Origin: Dysidea avara
Lineage: Eukaryota; Porifera; Demospongiae; Dictyoceratida; Dysideidae
DNA: 64,000 nucleotides
Direction: 5' to 3'
Assembly: GCF_963678975.1 (NCBI RefSeq)
Contig: NC_089281.1
Coordinates: forward strand, 24,098,765-24,162,764
The notes under the pieces are model-generated. The model saw nothing but the letters and a program-made list of their open reading frames with translations. It ran no database searches and was not told the origin of the DNA. Positions 1 through 13,411 of the stretch are shown here, one piece after another. The position numbers were made by a program, and so were the translations under genes. The stretch's first letter is position 1; each line of letters opens with the position of its first letter.

Positions 1-2790
1 GGGCGCTTATGCTGCTGAAAGAGTGGGGTGCTTATAATTTCAAGTGCTGCACGTGAAACATAAATTAAGGCTGCTGAGTTCAGTGAGTTGTCCCTTCAAC
101 TTTTGCCAACGCCTGGACTGCAATTGACGAAGAGATTTCTTATTTACTAGACGGACTGATACTCGATGGCTTGTTCCTCTGAACACCCGGATGGCGAGAT
201 CAGCAAGTGATTGGATAGTACTCGAATGGAAATTGTATTACTTCATCCTGTTAATCGAGACTAAGCTCCAGACAACTGAAAGGGCATGTTCATTTGAACA
301 ACTTCCAGCCCTGGTGAATAGAACACGGACCATCGTCAACAGGTCGTAGATCTGAGCGCCACTGCTACTACGATCAAAGGTAAGCTATTACCCTTCTAAC
401 TACTACGGGCCTATGTGTTGGCACAGTACGTACTTTAAGTACTTTAATAAGTTGTACAGGAACTTAATAGCTAACTCACAAGTTACACTTTAACTAGCTG
501 TGTAGCTAACTAGCTGTGCTACAACAAAAAAACTAAACAAACTAGTATTTTAAAAACTGTTAATTAATGTGCCAAAGTAGGGACTTTCCTAACGAGCTAT
601 GCTGTAATACCATCATCTCTTGTTTCACTACTTTTTATTGCGTAGATCCCTACATTACTTTTAAATTAACAATTTTTTAAAAATACTATGTAGTGTAACT
701 TGATATTAAGTTACATATTACCCATTACTTTAGAAAGAGGCAAAATGTATTACAGTTACTTACCTTTGTATTAGCTACACAGCTATTGTAAGTTTATTAA
801 TCAGTAGCAGTACTGATCACAGTACTGCTACTGGAGTCAGTACCAATGGTGCTCGCCTCAATTACACCACATAGACAATAAGGCACCCACAAACGTATTT
901 TAATGCATGCTCCTGCCCAGACTTCCGGAATACTCCGTGTTTGAGAAACTGCTGTTGTAGCACATATAGTATAGCTAAGTGCTGTTACCTATTTCCTTGG
1001 CAGGGCAGGCTGGTGTTTTATGCTGCTACAGTTCACAAGAAGCTTTGATTCCAGGGTAAGTTTCACTACACTCGCACATGTTGTTATATGGCTTCTCATA
1101 CAAAGTACAGTGTCGTCAGAGCACTAAATTAAATCACGTGAGTGCTAGGAAGCTGGAATACAGTTTGTCCCATTTGTATACTGGTTTTGCAACTCAGGTA
1201 ATTAGAATTGAATGACAATTGATACAGCTAATATGCACTGCTAATATGCACTGTGCTATAATACCATCTTGCGATCTCATTACATAATAATATTACTCGA
1301 CATTGTTACTGACATAATATTACTTTTGTCGTTACAGTAGCGAGTCAGAAGTTAGAGAAAGTAACTTAAGTTATATTACTGTGTATTAGAAAGTAATGCG
1401 TTATATTACTTCAACACCAAAAATGTAATAATTATTACAAAACATGTTACTTCAGTAACACGTTACCCCCAACTCTGATGATCCATGTACACTACTACAT
1501 TCTGTAGACTGTGTGACTGGTACATATACCCACACTACAATACACCAGATACTACACTACTAGTACGGAGAATGCAATTGTAAAGCACATATAGAAAAGC
1601 AATCTTTCAACAGCATAGAGCTCAAGAAGTTAATAGAAAAGGCAACGAACAAAGACAGCTGCAAAGCCTGGAACTAGTGGTAGGTTGAGCCAGTTAGCAT
1701 CATAAAAGCTACTGCTCGATGAGGTTTACATGACTCCAGAGCAATACAATTTGAACTGGTGAGTTCAATGGATTTCTTCCCTCAGAATTAATTATTTATT
1801 GAACCAGGAATACACAAGTACTGCAAGATGGCAATTATGTGCTCCTGATCACGAACACAGCTCCTTCAGCCTCATCCAGTGACTCAAGTGTACTGCGTAA
1901 AAACAGCCAAACAAACAATTGTTAAGATTTCCACTAACACCAACTGCATAGATGTGGACTAAGTTCTAATGATAACAAGCGCACCAGTAAAACTCAGCAT
2001 CAATATTGTCAGTTCTAGTGGCAGCGGTTCTCAGATTGTTCTGTGCTGATTACCACTGTGGGGAAAGCCACCATATTTGTTGCCATTATTCATAGCCGAT
2101 CTGATAGAGCTCTACTTCCCAATCACTAGACAACACTTCCATACATGCACTTTTTAGCATGACCACCGACCAAACAGGAACAAGATGACAATGGTACGGG
2201 TAACCTGTTAATTGTACCAACAGTCACGTGTAATTCAAAAGCCTTTGTTTCTTCTCTGAGTATCAGTGCACACATCCTGGATAAGAGGGATACTGGTTAA
2301 ACTGAAACTAGATGCTGAAAAGATCATTGAGGAAAGTGTAACAAGAAACTAAACACATGGCCACCTGAATTTAAAATTCCAATCATGTGTTGCACATGTT
2401 TTTGCTCTACCACTTCAGACCATGTGAGTATCTCAGGAAAACCCTCATCATTAAGCCTATTACAGAGTATATTGGAATTATAGCAGTGTAGGCAGTAGAA
2501 TGAGCAAAGAAACTAATTTGTACTGTGAGAGCTAACCTAAAAATATACTGGTGTTTACATCAGCAGCCAAAACTATCCCGATATTCACTAACACAAACAA
2601 GCAGGATGGCAATCCAAGAAGATTGCTATCTTCTATGTTCAAATGGCAACTGTACTGATGAAATGGAGCAATAAAGAAGATTTAGGCAATGATCAGGGAA
2701 GAACAGCCTTGAAAACAAGTATGTCAATGAATAAGTAATGGAGTTATCATAATTGCTCCTTATTTAGGATCATAATTTATTATTTCATAC
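1..2790 (+). other. Possible non-coding spliced transcript or decayed gene
   Basis: No open frame of useful length is present, but exon-like segments end in good splice donors. One segment ends at about 380 before GTAAGC, a short one sits at about 1004-1052 between an AG and GGTAAG, and another ends at about 1759 before GTGAGT. From about 1600 to 2760 the base composition is coding-like, yet every frame is broken by stops. This fits a multi-exon long non-coding RNA or an old pseudogene on the plus strand. It could also be an unrecognised repeat. No protein family was recognised. Confidence 0.25.
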
Positions 2791-3535
2791 ATAGTTTTTT
2801 CAATGCATTTCATTAGAACAGTACATTCACTGCAGGCTATTAGTTGTAATAGACATGGTACATATCAGGTGTATCACATTTGTACATGAATGTAATGGCT
2901 GTATCATAAACCAGATTGATTTACCTGATACAAGAGGGGTATGGGGTATATGTACACTTTTGCCCTCAGGACTGTCGCACTGGTAAATCATTTGGGCCTA
3001 CGACACAACTAATTTATGTAATTACAATAAAAATGTAACACTTTCCCTCCTTCATCCAAAGGACTCCTCGCAATTCAGATGTTGTAATTTAATTTACACA
3101 GAAACTGTAGCTTGGTTGTGTGTGTACAAATTAACACTTACTAATCACATTATACCATCTAATTACTAAACACATAACAATTAAGCTATAACTTAACCAC
3201 ACATTCTGTTGTGGTTCACAGAGTTCACACAATTTATTCCAAGAATTCTTTGTACAATATGTCAAACAACTTATCAGCCAATCTTTTAAACTAGAATCTG
3301 GCAAGTCCCTTGCTTGTTGGCACCAGCATCACAATAAATACACTGCTATTGCTGAGCTGTACTGTGCAGCAAAAAGGCTGGTATGATTATAGCTATATGC
3401 ATATGGTGTTTCTGTTGCCATGGCTACATGGCAGAATATCATTACGGTTTTCAATAGACAACTCTTTCTCATTTTGTTCCAGTTCAATGTACCTCATTCA
3501 TCCCTTAAAGTCTTATAAAACACATACACCATATC
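2791..3535. other. No recognisable gene
   Basis: AT-rich sequence with no splice-framed exon, RNA gene or clear repeat that I can see. An open frame beginning at 3310 runs into the inverted repeat that follows and does not resemble a protein. Confidence 0.5.
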
Positions 3536-3539
3536 TACA

Positions 3540-3975
3540 TACTGTAAGCCACTACAATGACCTCTATATGAAATTATGTCACAAACATAAAATGGCTGCC
3601 AATAGTGGGGGGACTTTAATATCTTCAAGTACAGATGCCTATGTGAACGGTCATATTTCAGCTGAGAAAAAAGATATGGAGCTACAGCCGGCAGGTATGG
3701 TTATAAGACATTACAATAAATCACATTTAAGCATACTTTTTTTGATCATAGATTTCAACTATAGTGTAAGTTGATCCTTATATTATTTATATGTAACCAT
3801 ATACCTGTAAGTTAGAGCTCTGTATCTTCTATCTCGGCTGAAATATGATCAACTAAAAAAATTTTTCCCCATATGCTCCTGTACTTGAAAATATTAAAGT
3901 CCCCCACTATCGGTGGCCATTTTTGTTTGTGATGTCATTTCGGATAGAGGATAACTCATATACGAAAGATCACAT
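3540..3975. repeat. Imperfect fold-back inverted repeat
   Basis: The segment at about 3545-3670 recurs in reverse complement at about 3828-3970. Shared blocks include ATGGCYRCCRATAGTGGGG, GACTTTAATAT, TTCAAGTACAG and CATATTTCAGC. The arms are roughly 120-140 bp with a loop of about 160 bp. This is the shape of a fold-back or MITE-like element. No target-site duplication was established. Confidence 0.6.
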
Positions 3976-3979
3976 GGAC

Positions 3980-4345
3980 TTACAATTTAGGTTTTTGGAA
4001 TGCTGACATCATAAAGAACAAAATTTCACCAACTGCAATGTTCTTTTGCCATGCTATGATGGTTTAAACACAGGAGTGTAATGTTTTAAGGAAGAAGCAA
4101 TCTTTGAGGTTTACAAACTGTAGATTCTAGTAATGTGAAAAGTATATTTGTTGTTCATATAGTCCACTGTGGAACGGCACTGTGACACTATCCAAACAGT
4201 GTCATTTTCATCCAAGACCAGTCACCTTGTTGTCTCTTAATAGGCGGAGCCTTAAAGTAAGCTATTGGTGATTCTTGTCAATCAAGGACAGATTTTCAAC
4301 TGAAATCAAGTGAAGAATGTGAAAAAAAGTAGAGAAACACTACAA
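3980..4345 (+). repeat. Diverged dispersed repeat, copy 1
   Basis: This segment aligns, with many substitutions and small indels, to 5425-5795. Shared landmarks in order are GGAATGCTGACATCA, TATGATGGTTTAAACACAGG, TCTTTGAGGTTT, GTCCACTGTGG, GTCACCTTGTTGTC and GGACAGATTTTCAACTGAAA. The copies share orientation and lie about 1.45 kb apart. The family is unknown. Confidence 0.65.
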
Positions 4346-5017
4346 ATATCTGTATAATTATCACTTTTGTTACCAAAACAGTTGTTAAGAAACATCATGT
4401 ATTTTTTATTTATTTATTTTTTTTAATTTTGCCGCCATAATGGTTTATGCACTTTTAATGGTCAACTTCTACTTCTAATTTTTTTGGATTTCACTACTGT
4501 AGCTTTAAAAATCATACAAAAAAATTTTTTTACTAAAATTTTTTTTACACAATATGTGTAACTATAGAAAAAAGTGGAAACAGAATTCACAGCAGTTAGC
4601 ACAGAGCTACTGCAAAAGATCGAGATACTCTAATAAAGCAGTCACAGTACAGCTCCGTTGACTACTAGTAATTTACTGGGTATGGTTCCACTTGTGCTGC
4701 CACAAAAACCTTTTTATGTAGCTAGCATTTGTTATCATAAACTTCTAAAGTGTAAAATTTTTTTTTTGCTTAGTGCAAAATCACACAAAAATATTTACAT
4801 AAAAGTTTATATAAGCAAATGGTGAACTCAGAACACGTTCTTTGAACTGAACAACCCACCCCAGCCCATTTCACCGGCCAAACTGACTCCAAATTTAGTT
4901 TATTCTGAGCCATACCATAATGTACACAGAGGCAACAGTGAAAAGCAGTGATATGGATTTTCACATGTTAACTAGCCACAAAATACAGTTAATTCCTTTA
5001 ATTGTAGTTGCTTACTA

Positions 5018-5300
5018 GGGATGGACAATTATTCGGTTATTGCGATAATCGTGATTACTTTTTTTGGCAATAATCAACATTGGCTAATTTTTATCAGCTA
5101 TATACAGCGATAATCAAAATTGGCAATTATCATCAAAATTGGCAATTATCATGTAATAATTGAGGAATTTACAAAAAGAATAATCATACTCTTTAAAGTT
5201 TTGTTGAATATTTTAGTTGCAGTGGTTAAGTGGACAACAATTGTGGTAATCATGATAATGGCTCATGAGAAATGTCAACATTGTCATATACATACTGTTT
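5018..5300 (+). mobile_element. Possible truncated hAT-like MITE end
   Basis: The segment starts TAGGGATGGACAATTATTCG and continues with short self-complementary ATTATCG/CGATAAT blocks. This resembles the TAGGG-starting termini of the two hAT-like MITEs at 8518 and 22300. No matching right terminus was found, so it is a fragment or a chance likeness. It contains a small direct duplication of AAAATTGGCAATTATCAT at about 5118-5150. Confidence 0.3.
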
Positions 5301-5424
5301 ACCATTAATCCTTAAAGCCACATAACACCTTACAAAACACATGCACCATATCCGCATCAGCCACAACAGTGGATGTCGATATTGATCGATTGATAACCCG
5401 TATAGGGAAGAGTTTGCAATTAAG

Positions 5425-5795
5425 ATTTTCGGAATGCTGACATCACAAAGAATAAAATGGTGTCCAAGTTTTACCAATTCTGATGCTCCTTAGCCAAGTT
5501 ATGATGGTTTAAACACAGGGGTGTAAATTCGCATAATGTTTTAGAGAAGAATATATCTTTGAGGTTTGTAAACTCTGTGGACTCTAGTCGTGTGGAAAGT
5601 GTTTCCGTTGATCTACAAGTTGATATGGTCCACTGTGGCACTGTTCAAGCAGTGTCGCTTTCAACAAGTCCCTCAAGATTTGTCACCTTGTTGTCATCTC
5701 ATGAGAAAAGCGTTCAAGTGAGCTGATGGCGATTCTTGCTGATTGAGGACAGATTTTCAACTGAAACCAGAAGACAACGAAACACATGGAGAAAC
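5425..5795 (+). repeat. Diverged dispersed repeat, copy 2
   Basis: Second copy of the repeat at 3980-4345, in the same orientation and with the landmarks in the same order. The divergence shows as scattered substitutions and short indels, so the duplication is not recent. Confidence 0.65.
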
Positions 5796-6311
5796 AATAA
5801 TAACTGTTTCATTATTGATACCTGTGTACATTACAGTCGTTAGTTAGACATCATGTATTTTCCATGTTTTAATAGTGACTTATTCGCCTTAAGGGTTAAT
5901 GGACAGTACAAAACTATCTGGTCAGTTGAGGAAGCCATATGCTACTGTACGCTTTCTGGATATTGCCTTTCATGTGTTGCAAGAAGTAGTAAAACTCTTG
6001 TAGTATTGTACACATAATGTTGGTCAACCAAAAAGTTGAAAACAAATATCCAACAGTGAAAATTCAAACTCCGTAGCCCTTCTTAGAATGTTAATACATA
6101 CCTTATAGTTAATACATACCTTATAAGGTAGTAGTATGTATCTAAACGCTTGACTGAATTTTAAAGACCAATTTTGCAAGCACGCTTTGTACTTGATGTT
6201 TAGTGAGGTGCATGTGATCAATACAATTGAACTTTAATTGACCCAATTAGTATTGCCACCTTTTGATTCCATAGATTTATATAAAATGTTGAAGCTGGCC
6301 ACTGCAGTATA

Positions 6312-6664
6312 AGAGGAGGTATGACACATTCACGAGAACGTATTTCTTAAGGGTACAGCTAAAATCTATGAACCAATCAATAGCTTTTCATACAGTAAAT
6401 TCAGCAGTGTAATTAACCCCATTCAACCCCTGAAGGATATACATATGGTTTATTGGAGACTTCATTACATGATAAGTAACTTAACATATATAAGCAGCTA
6501 CCAGGGAAGAGAGCACTGCTGATAATGAAGTAAAGAGTGTCCATAGAGTGTTGAATTCTTTCAAAGTCTTTTAAATGTTACTTATCGTGATTTAGAAATT
6601 CTAAGTAAAAGCAATCAACACGAATTCTTTCCGGTGGCACTTATTTTATGTCATACCTCCTTTG
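6312..6664. mobile_element. Candidate MITE with GGAGGTATGACA termini
   Basis: The left end reads AGGAGGTATGACACA and the right end TATGTCATACCTCCTT, an inverted pair about 350 bp apart. The element at 42573-42893 has closely similar ends (AGGAGGTACGACACA and TGTTATACCTCCTT), which suggests one family. It has no coding capacity. Target-site duplications are not clear. Confidence 0.45.
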
Positions 6665-8509
6665 CTGCGCTATTGCCAAAACATGTATTCAGTGTTTTTA
6701 AAAGAGAAACAAATTAAACACAATGTGAAATGGCCTTTGATGGTTGCGGGCAATTAAGATCAAACTACACAACACCATACTGTGATGGGTGCAATTTCAA
6801 TTACAGATACAAATCTTATTCAGCACCTATTCTACATGGATACCTCATTCCTCTAACATGACATGTTTGTCCTCTCAACACACTGTACCTAACACTGTTT
6901 ATAAACAAGAAAAAAACAACCATTGACAGAAGAAACTTAATGTCACGGTTTGTGAAACACAAATGTCAACTCATAGGTAGGAGGTATATAATATCAGTAA
7001 ATGTAACAGTGGGATGATCTTTTTAAAAACTTGGGGAGTTAGAATACTTTGTGTGTACATGCATGACATGTAATGATCCTGCACTGATGTGCCAAACGCA
7101 ATACAGAGTACCACCTACTTTTTTCATGCATACCTATAACAAACATTTCCCTTCTCTGTCAAACCTACTGTGCGTACAACACTATAACCCTGAAGTATAT
7201 AGTGAACACAGTACATGACTGACTCATGAGCTATGGTGTCTTAGTTGTGTGCAACTGTCTACCAAGGGACCAAACTAAATACCAAGGGACCAAACTAATC
7301 CTATTTACAACTATCCTTGCACCTTACTGGAGGTCATTGCTGTAGTGGGATGGTCTACATAATGAGGTAGTGACATAAACATACAGTAGATTGCAAGACG
7401 GTTGTCAGCTTATTTCACTGGCAATATCATGTGAAAAACAGCCAATCAGATACTTCGAAAGAATTTGAAAATGTTTGGCCGCCTATCATTGGTTGCTTTT
7501 CATGCGAGTCCTATTAAAAAATTTTGTACGACTGACAACCAACATACAAAATACTATAACTATTTGCATAAAAGTACTTGTTGTTGTGTCATTCCACAAC
7601 TTCACAGGAGGTAATGTCCTTGTGTACCAAGCTAGTTTGAACTTGGCTTACTACTTATGCAAATAATGGGTACCTGTAACCTACACTTGTAAATATTTCC
7701 CAAGAATATACAACCACAAGTTCACAGGCACATCACACTATTGTGTACAACTGACCACATTTTTGTTAAAACATCAAAGTGGTCACTTAATTAATTGGAA
7801 GGTTTAAACATTAAAGTACTTTTCTCATTGTTACCATAACAACATTACTAAACACCACAACAATGTCAAGCAACAAATTGTCATAGCTACCACCAGTGGC
7901 CATGAATAAGCAGAAAATGTCCTGGCATTAAGGAACTGTTTATCAAATATTTCAACACCTAAATCTCAAATGATTCATTCCTTGTGTCTTCAAATAACAC
8001 CAATTTGTAGTGTATAACTTATTCATTGCTACATTTAGTGCAACATCAAATATTACAAATTGCAATTCACAAGTTATTTGATTCATTTCAGCCAATCCAG
8101 TCACTGACTTTCACTTGAGACACCAGGCTCCTTTTTAAAAGGTTGACAGTTGGTATAGAGTGAATAATGAATATAGTCTCCTGTGGTTTGGTTAGTGAGG
8201 TTTGGTTTTGTCATATTCATTACATACACTACACAAACACACATTACACCTCCCAGCCACACTCCACACTGAACACTTATACTACACAAACTCTCTCACT
8301 CACCTACTAATACACATAAAAAGACAATGTAGTAAAGTGATGGTAACAGGCTTGCCACACTCTACACACCAACTAGTAACCATAGAGTAATGACCACAGA
8401 ATAGAATTTATTCATCTTTATAACAGACTTGGGACCTAACTGTTGCAAGACAGATGGCCATTCTGAGTAAGCTTGCATTGGGAAAGTACAAGTTCAAAGT
8501 CTCACGTGT
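6665..8509. other. No recognisable gene
   Basis: AT-rich DNA without convincing exons or RNA genes. The only local structure seen is a short direct duplication of ACCAAGGGACCAAACTAA at about 7261-7300. Confidence 0.5.
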
Positions 8510-8517
8510 ATTTATTC

Positions 8518-8836
8518 TAGGGTTCAAACGAATATTCTATTATTCGAATATTCAGAGAATATTCGAATACCATTTCTGGTATTCGAATATTCGTTTCAAA
8601 GGAAATATATAACATCAGTGGTAGAGTACATGGAAATTCTTGATCCTACATAAGCATATCTATGACATAAGTGATCAAATCGTGTTGATTCTGAATTGTA
8701 TTAAAGAGACATCTTGTACAGCCGCAGGATTATTGATATCTCATCCATATCAATGTTGAAAAAGAATATTCGAATATTCGGTAGTTGTGAATAAAGAATA
8801 TTCGAATAGTAAAAACCACTATTTGTTTGAGCCCTA
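8518..8836. mobile_element. hAT-type MITE (319 bp) with 8-bp TSD
   Basis: Terminal inverted repeats are TAGGGTTCAAACGAATA on the left and, read inward, TAGGGCTCAAACAAATA on the right. They are flanked by a perfect 8-bp direct repeat, ATTTATTC, at 8510-8517 and 8837-8844. An 8-bp duplication is the hallmark of hAT transposition. The interior contains several GAATATTCGAAT-type palindromes and has no open frame, so this is a non-autonomous element. Confidence 0.85.
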
Positions 8837-8844
8837 ATTTATTC

Positions 8845-9155
8845 AGAGGCCTCTGTAAAAAAAACTTCTATTGTATGTACGCAGTGTATGATGTACTTTA
8901 CACTTTGTGGTACAGAATTCAAATGGTTGAATGATTACCATATTATGGCCTGGGAATTTATTTCTTTCAAGCAACTTTCTACCCCAGCTACTAAATGAGA
9001 CCAACAACTACATGAGATCGGCATTTATACGTGACTAAGGAAAGACCAACCATAATTCAAGGCAATACAGTATATAAATATAACATTAAATTTGCATCTT
9101 ATTTACAAGCCGTTTATACGTAGGGCTCATGAGCCCACGTAGCCAGTACACGTAT
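8845..9155. other. No recognisable gene
   Basis: Unremarkable AT-rich spacer between the MITE and the CA microsatellite. Confidence 0.5.
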
Positions 9156-10113
<958 letters not shown>

Positions 10114-12663
10114 CTTGATGGCAGCTTTCTTGTTAGTAGTTGAGATGAAGAGTTTAGCCTCATCAGTGTCAGGACCATCAGCCTGATTATTAGTACTACA
10201 AGAATGACCATAATATATCAGTGGTGCTCTGTATATATGGACAGATATGATTCAGCATGAGCAAGAAGAATTAATAAATTCTTACACATGAAATTATCTG
10301 AAATAAATGGAGTACATATTACAGACATCACTATTTCTGGGTACTTAAAAGCCCTTTTAAACGTTCCATGCGCCAAATTGAATTTTTTAACAAGTTAATT
10401 CAAGAATTTACCACTGACCATGAAAAAACTGAGGTTACATACTGGCTAATCCAACTATGTTAAATATTTAGCTTAACAAGCACCTGCAAACAATAAGGTA
10501 AACAAGTTTACAAAACTATTATTTATCACTTCAACAACATACTGCACAGAATGTGTTTACAAAATGTCACCTTTACCCAAACACAAACACCTGTGATAAC
10601 TAGACCAAATGTACACACAACATGCACACATACCATTGTACAATCTTTTGTTTGACCTCTGAGTACAGGGCTGTATTGTGAGTCTGTTCAAGCTCTCTCA
10701 AAGCCAACCTGTTGTAAATAACATGTTAAACAACCCTAACACATACATGAAACACGCTACAACATGCTCCACTGCACCAAGGTTTATCCACTTAGGTGAC
10801 CAATACTAATTGTCATAGATGAGGTTTAGCAAGTATGAATAAACTAAACAAACCAAAATATGCACATAGGGAACAACACACTTGAATAAACACATCTGCT
10901 GCAAGCCACTAAAGTGTGTCAGTGCACTACCACACTTATGGTGTAGTGATCTAAATTATACATCAAGTACTTGTTACATACTTCAGTGCTTCCACTCGTA
11001 AAGGAGGGCAATGTCTGGCTATGAAGAGCATCCTTCTTATCTTGGTTAGGCCAACATAGCTGCTTGCGTATACATCAAGATCCTATAATAGGAATACAAG
11101 AAAAGTAACCACATTTATGTATTTGTAAATGTATGTCCACGTGTTCTGTATGTAAGTACATGCATACACATGTACACAGCACACTTAACATGTCCACACA
11201 AAACTAAAAATAATATGACAAAGATTTGATAAAGCAAAATACATTACACACAATTAAAACACTTAGGATCTTCCTATAACTTGATCAATTTTGCCCAGTA
11301 TTTACAGAAACCTTATATAGAGGCAATTGGTGATTTAATTCCAGTTGGAGAGAAATTATAAACAAGGCCATAATGTCGTCACTAGGCCATAATGGGGTCA
11401 TTAATCTTATCATTAGTCATTGAATAAGGAGTCAGAAACAAGTCGGCAGATTAAACAGAATTAAAACCACCTATTAGAAGAATGCCCATAAGACAAATAA
11501 ATATCTGTGATCAATAGGTAAATCCACTTTTCTAAGAAAACCATAAAGTAAACAATTATACAAGAATAACTGCATGACAAGTCCCATACAATGTGTGGGG
11601 CCTGATTGCTGTACACATGGCAGAGATATCCTCTTCATGACCTCAGTAATATGATTAGCACGCCATGATTCATCCAATGGGTGGGCCCTATTAATGAGGC
11701 TTCACTCCCTAACATTTCCGTATTTCACAGCAGACAAAACCAACTGTATGACACAAATGTCAGTAATGTTGCCCAACACAAAACACACTCTATAGAGGTA
11801 CTGTATAAATACTACCAGTACCTGTTAATGATAAATGAGCCTTATCAGCAATCACAAAATTTGACAACATAATTGGTAGGGACTTTATTACACAGTAATT
11901 GAGCTCATTTTTGTTTGTTCAACATGGAACCATTAGATAGCAAAGGTAAGAGATATAGTATAGTACACGTATTGTGGTGTGCTGTAAAATGGGATGGTGC
12001 AATGAAACTATTATTTAGACGACACTCATTTGTATTGAAAGTAAGTTTTGTAATGGAAGTATATTACACATGTATGCCTCACCTTCACCACTTGTTTATA
12101 AACATTATCATAGCAAATGCTATCCCTACCAATACCCTTCTATACAAAATTTCTTACACCATCACTGCCATTTTTGTTTGTGATTGTCACAATGTTGGAA
12201 AAGGTACAGCAACTCTTTTCATCTGAATACACTAAATTTTTGCTATGGATTATTGCTTCAGTTTATCAGCGTTTCTATTTTATGAAGTGAGGGACCATGC
12301 AAATAGTACGAACTGTTGTTCTAATGAATCATTGGTGTTTGGCTAATATATCAGTTGTCATGAAACACAACCTGTTCTGCATTATAGTGCAAAATTAACA
12401 GTAGCAATGAAAATGGTATACTGGGTCAATTGACAGACCACAATGCTACTCTATAAAAGTTCTTCCTCAACAAATCAGAACAGAATCTAGATCACTATAA
12501 AGGCTCAATACATATGTACATCCTCCATTGCTTTTCAGTGATTGACAGCAAGGTGTCACTGGACTGCAGGGAAAAAATCAAAATACGTAACAGGCAGTTG
12601 GGTGAAAGTCCAAACAGTATGTGACCTCACATTTTACAATAGTAAATGACAGAAATGTGGTGG

Positions 12664-12694
<31 letters not shown>

Positions 12695-12990
12695 AACCTG
12701 GGGTTTATAGCTTTTGTATGTTGTGAAATCATCTATTAAGAAAAACAATTTGAATCATGCTACATTGGCAGAGTTGCATCTCACCCACGTACAATTGATT
12801 ACTGGGTTGCGCTTTTCAAAATTCAATACACCAACGTGGACGACCCCCAGCACACAAAACAACAATTACTACTACTCACCAGGGATGGTTCTGTGACGGT
12901 GTAGTTACGCTCGGCGGATTCATCCATTGAAAGATTATCGTCCACCTGCATCGGCTCAACATCGCCCTTACAATAGTACAACACAATCAT
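10114..12990 (-). CDS. GPS1: COP9 signalosome subunit 1, N-terminal exons only
   Basis: Four phase-consistent exons, read from high to low coordinates: 12880-12990, 10982-11082, 10634-10708 and 10114-10195, giving 123 codons. The protein carries a VEPMQVDD motif near residue 11, a [12 protein letters not shown] stretch and [16 protein letters not shown] followed by LRVEALKLAL. These match the N-terminus of animal CSN1/GPS1 (VEPMQID, LRVEALKMAL). CSN1 is a PCI-domain scaffold of the complex that removes NEDD8 from cullins. The chosen start, at 12990, gives an N-terminus of family-like length; an in-frame ATG at 13014 is the alternative. The fourth exon ends in phase 0 before GTATTA. The remaining ~350 residues, including the PCI domain, were not found down to position 1. 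They lie beyond the window after a very long intron, or this is a 5' fragment. Confidence 0.85.
12667..12694. repeat. (TA)n tract in GPS1 intron 1
   Basis: A run of TA dinucleotides inside the 1.8-kb first intron of the COP9 subunit gene. The rest of that intron (11083-12879) shows no other recognisable feature. Confidence 0.85.
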
Positions 12991-13411
12991 TGGTTGATGG
13001 TTTATATATTTCAACTCATCTGCTTACTTGGTTACGTGGCAAAGGCATTTTTGTCTGCAGCGAAATTTGTTCTCTACTTGATTAAACGCGCACCAACTCC
13101 AGTACTTCACGCCATGTGGTCACGTGCGCTTATTATAAACCACAAACTTCGTCTACCAAGCCACAATCGACACACCCACCATTATCAAATTAACAAAGTT
13201 TACACAGTGTCCAAACAACTAACGCGCGTAGTTTAGTATTCTGACAGTTGTAAAAGTGAGACAGGTAGAATTCCAAGTCAGTGTTATTTTTTGTTGTGAA
13301 AGCCAAGAGAAGCAGATAGCGATAACAAGTACTACTACTTCAACAAAGTGAGTGGCTTCGCTAGATGTTTTGTATTGAACCTCAGTAAATTTTTCATGTG
13401 CAGGTGATCAA
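12991..13411. promoter_or_regulatory. Divergent promoter region, GPS1 / pseudokinase receptor
   Basis: About 420 bp separate the two start codons, which point away from each other. On the plus side a non-coding exon appears to end at 13347 (AACAAA before GTGAGT). A 56-bp intron follows, and the start-codon exon begins at 13404, just after TGTGCAG. A CACGTGCGCT segment lies at about 13122. No TATA box is clear. Shared regulation is inferred from the geometry. Confidence 0.5.

Noticed and set aside
3310-3774. 154-codon open frame on the plus strand
   Set aside because: It crosses one arm of an inverted repeat and has no recognisable domain or splice context.
11915-12226. 103-codon open frame on the plus strand
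   Set aside because: Lies in the first intron of the COP9 subunit gene with no similarity or splice support.
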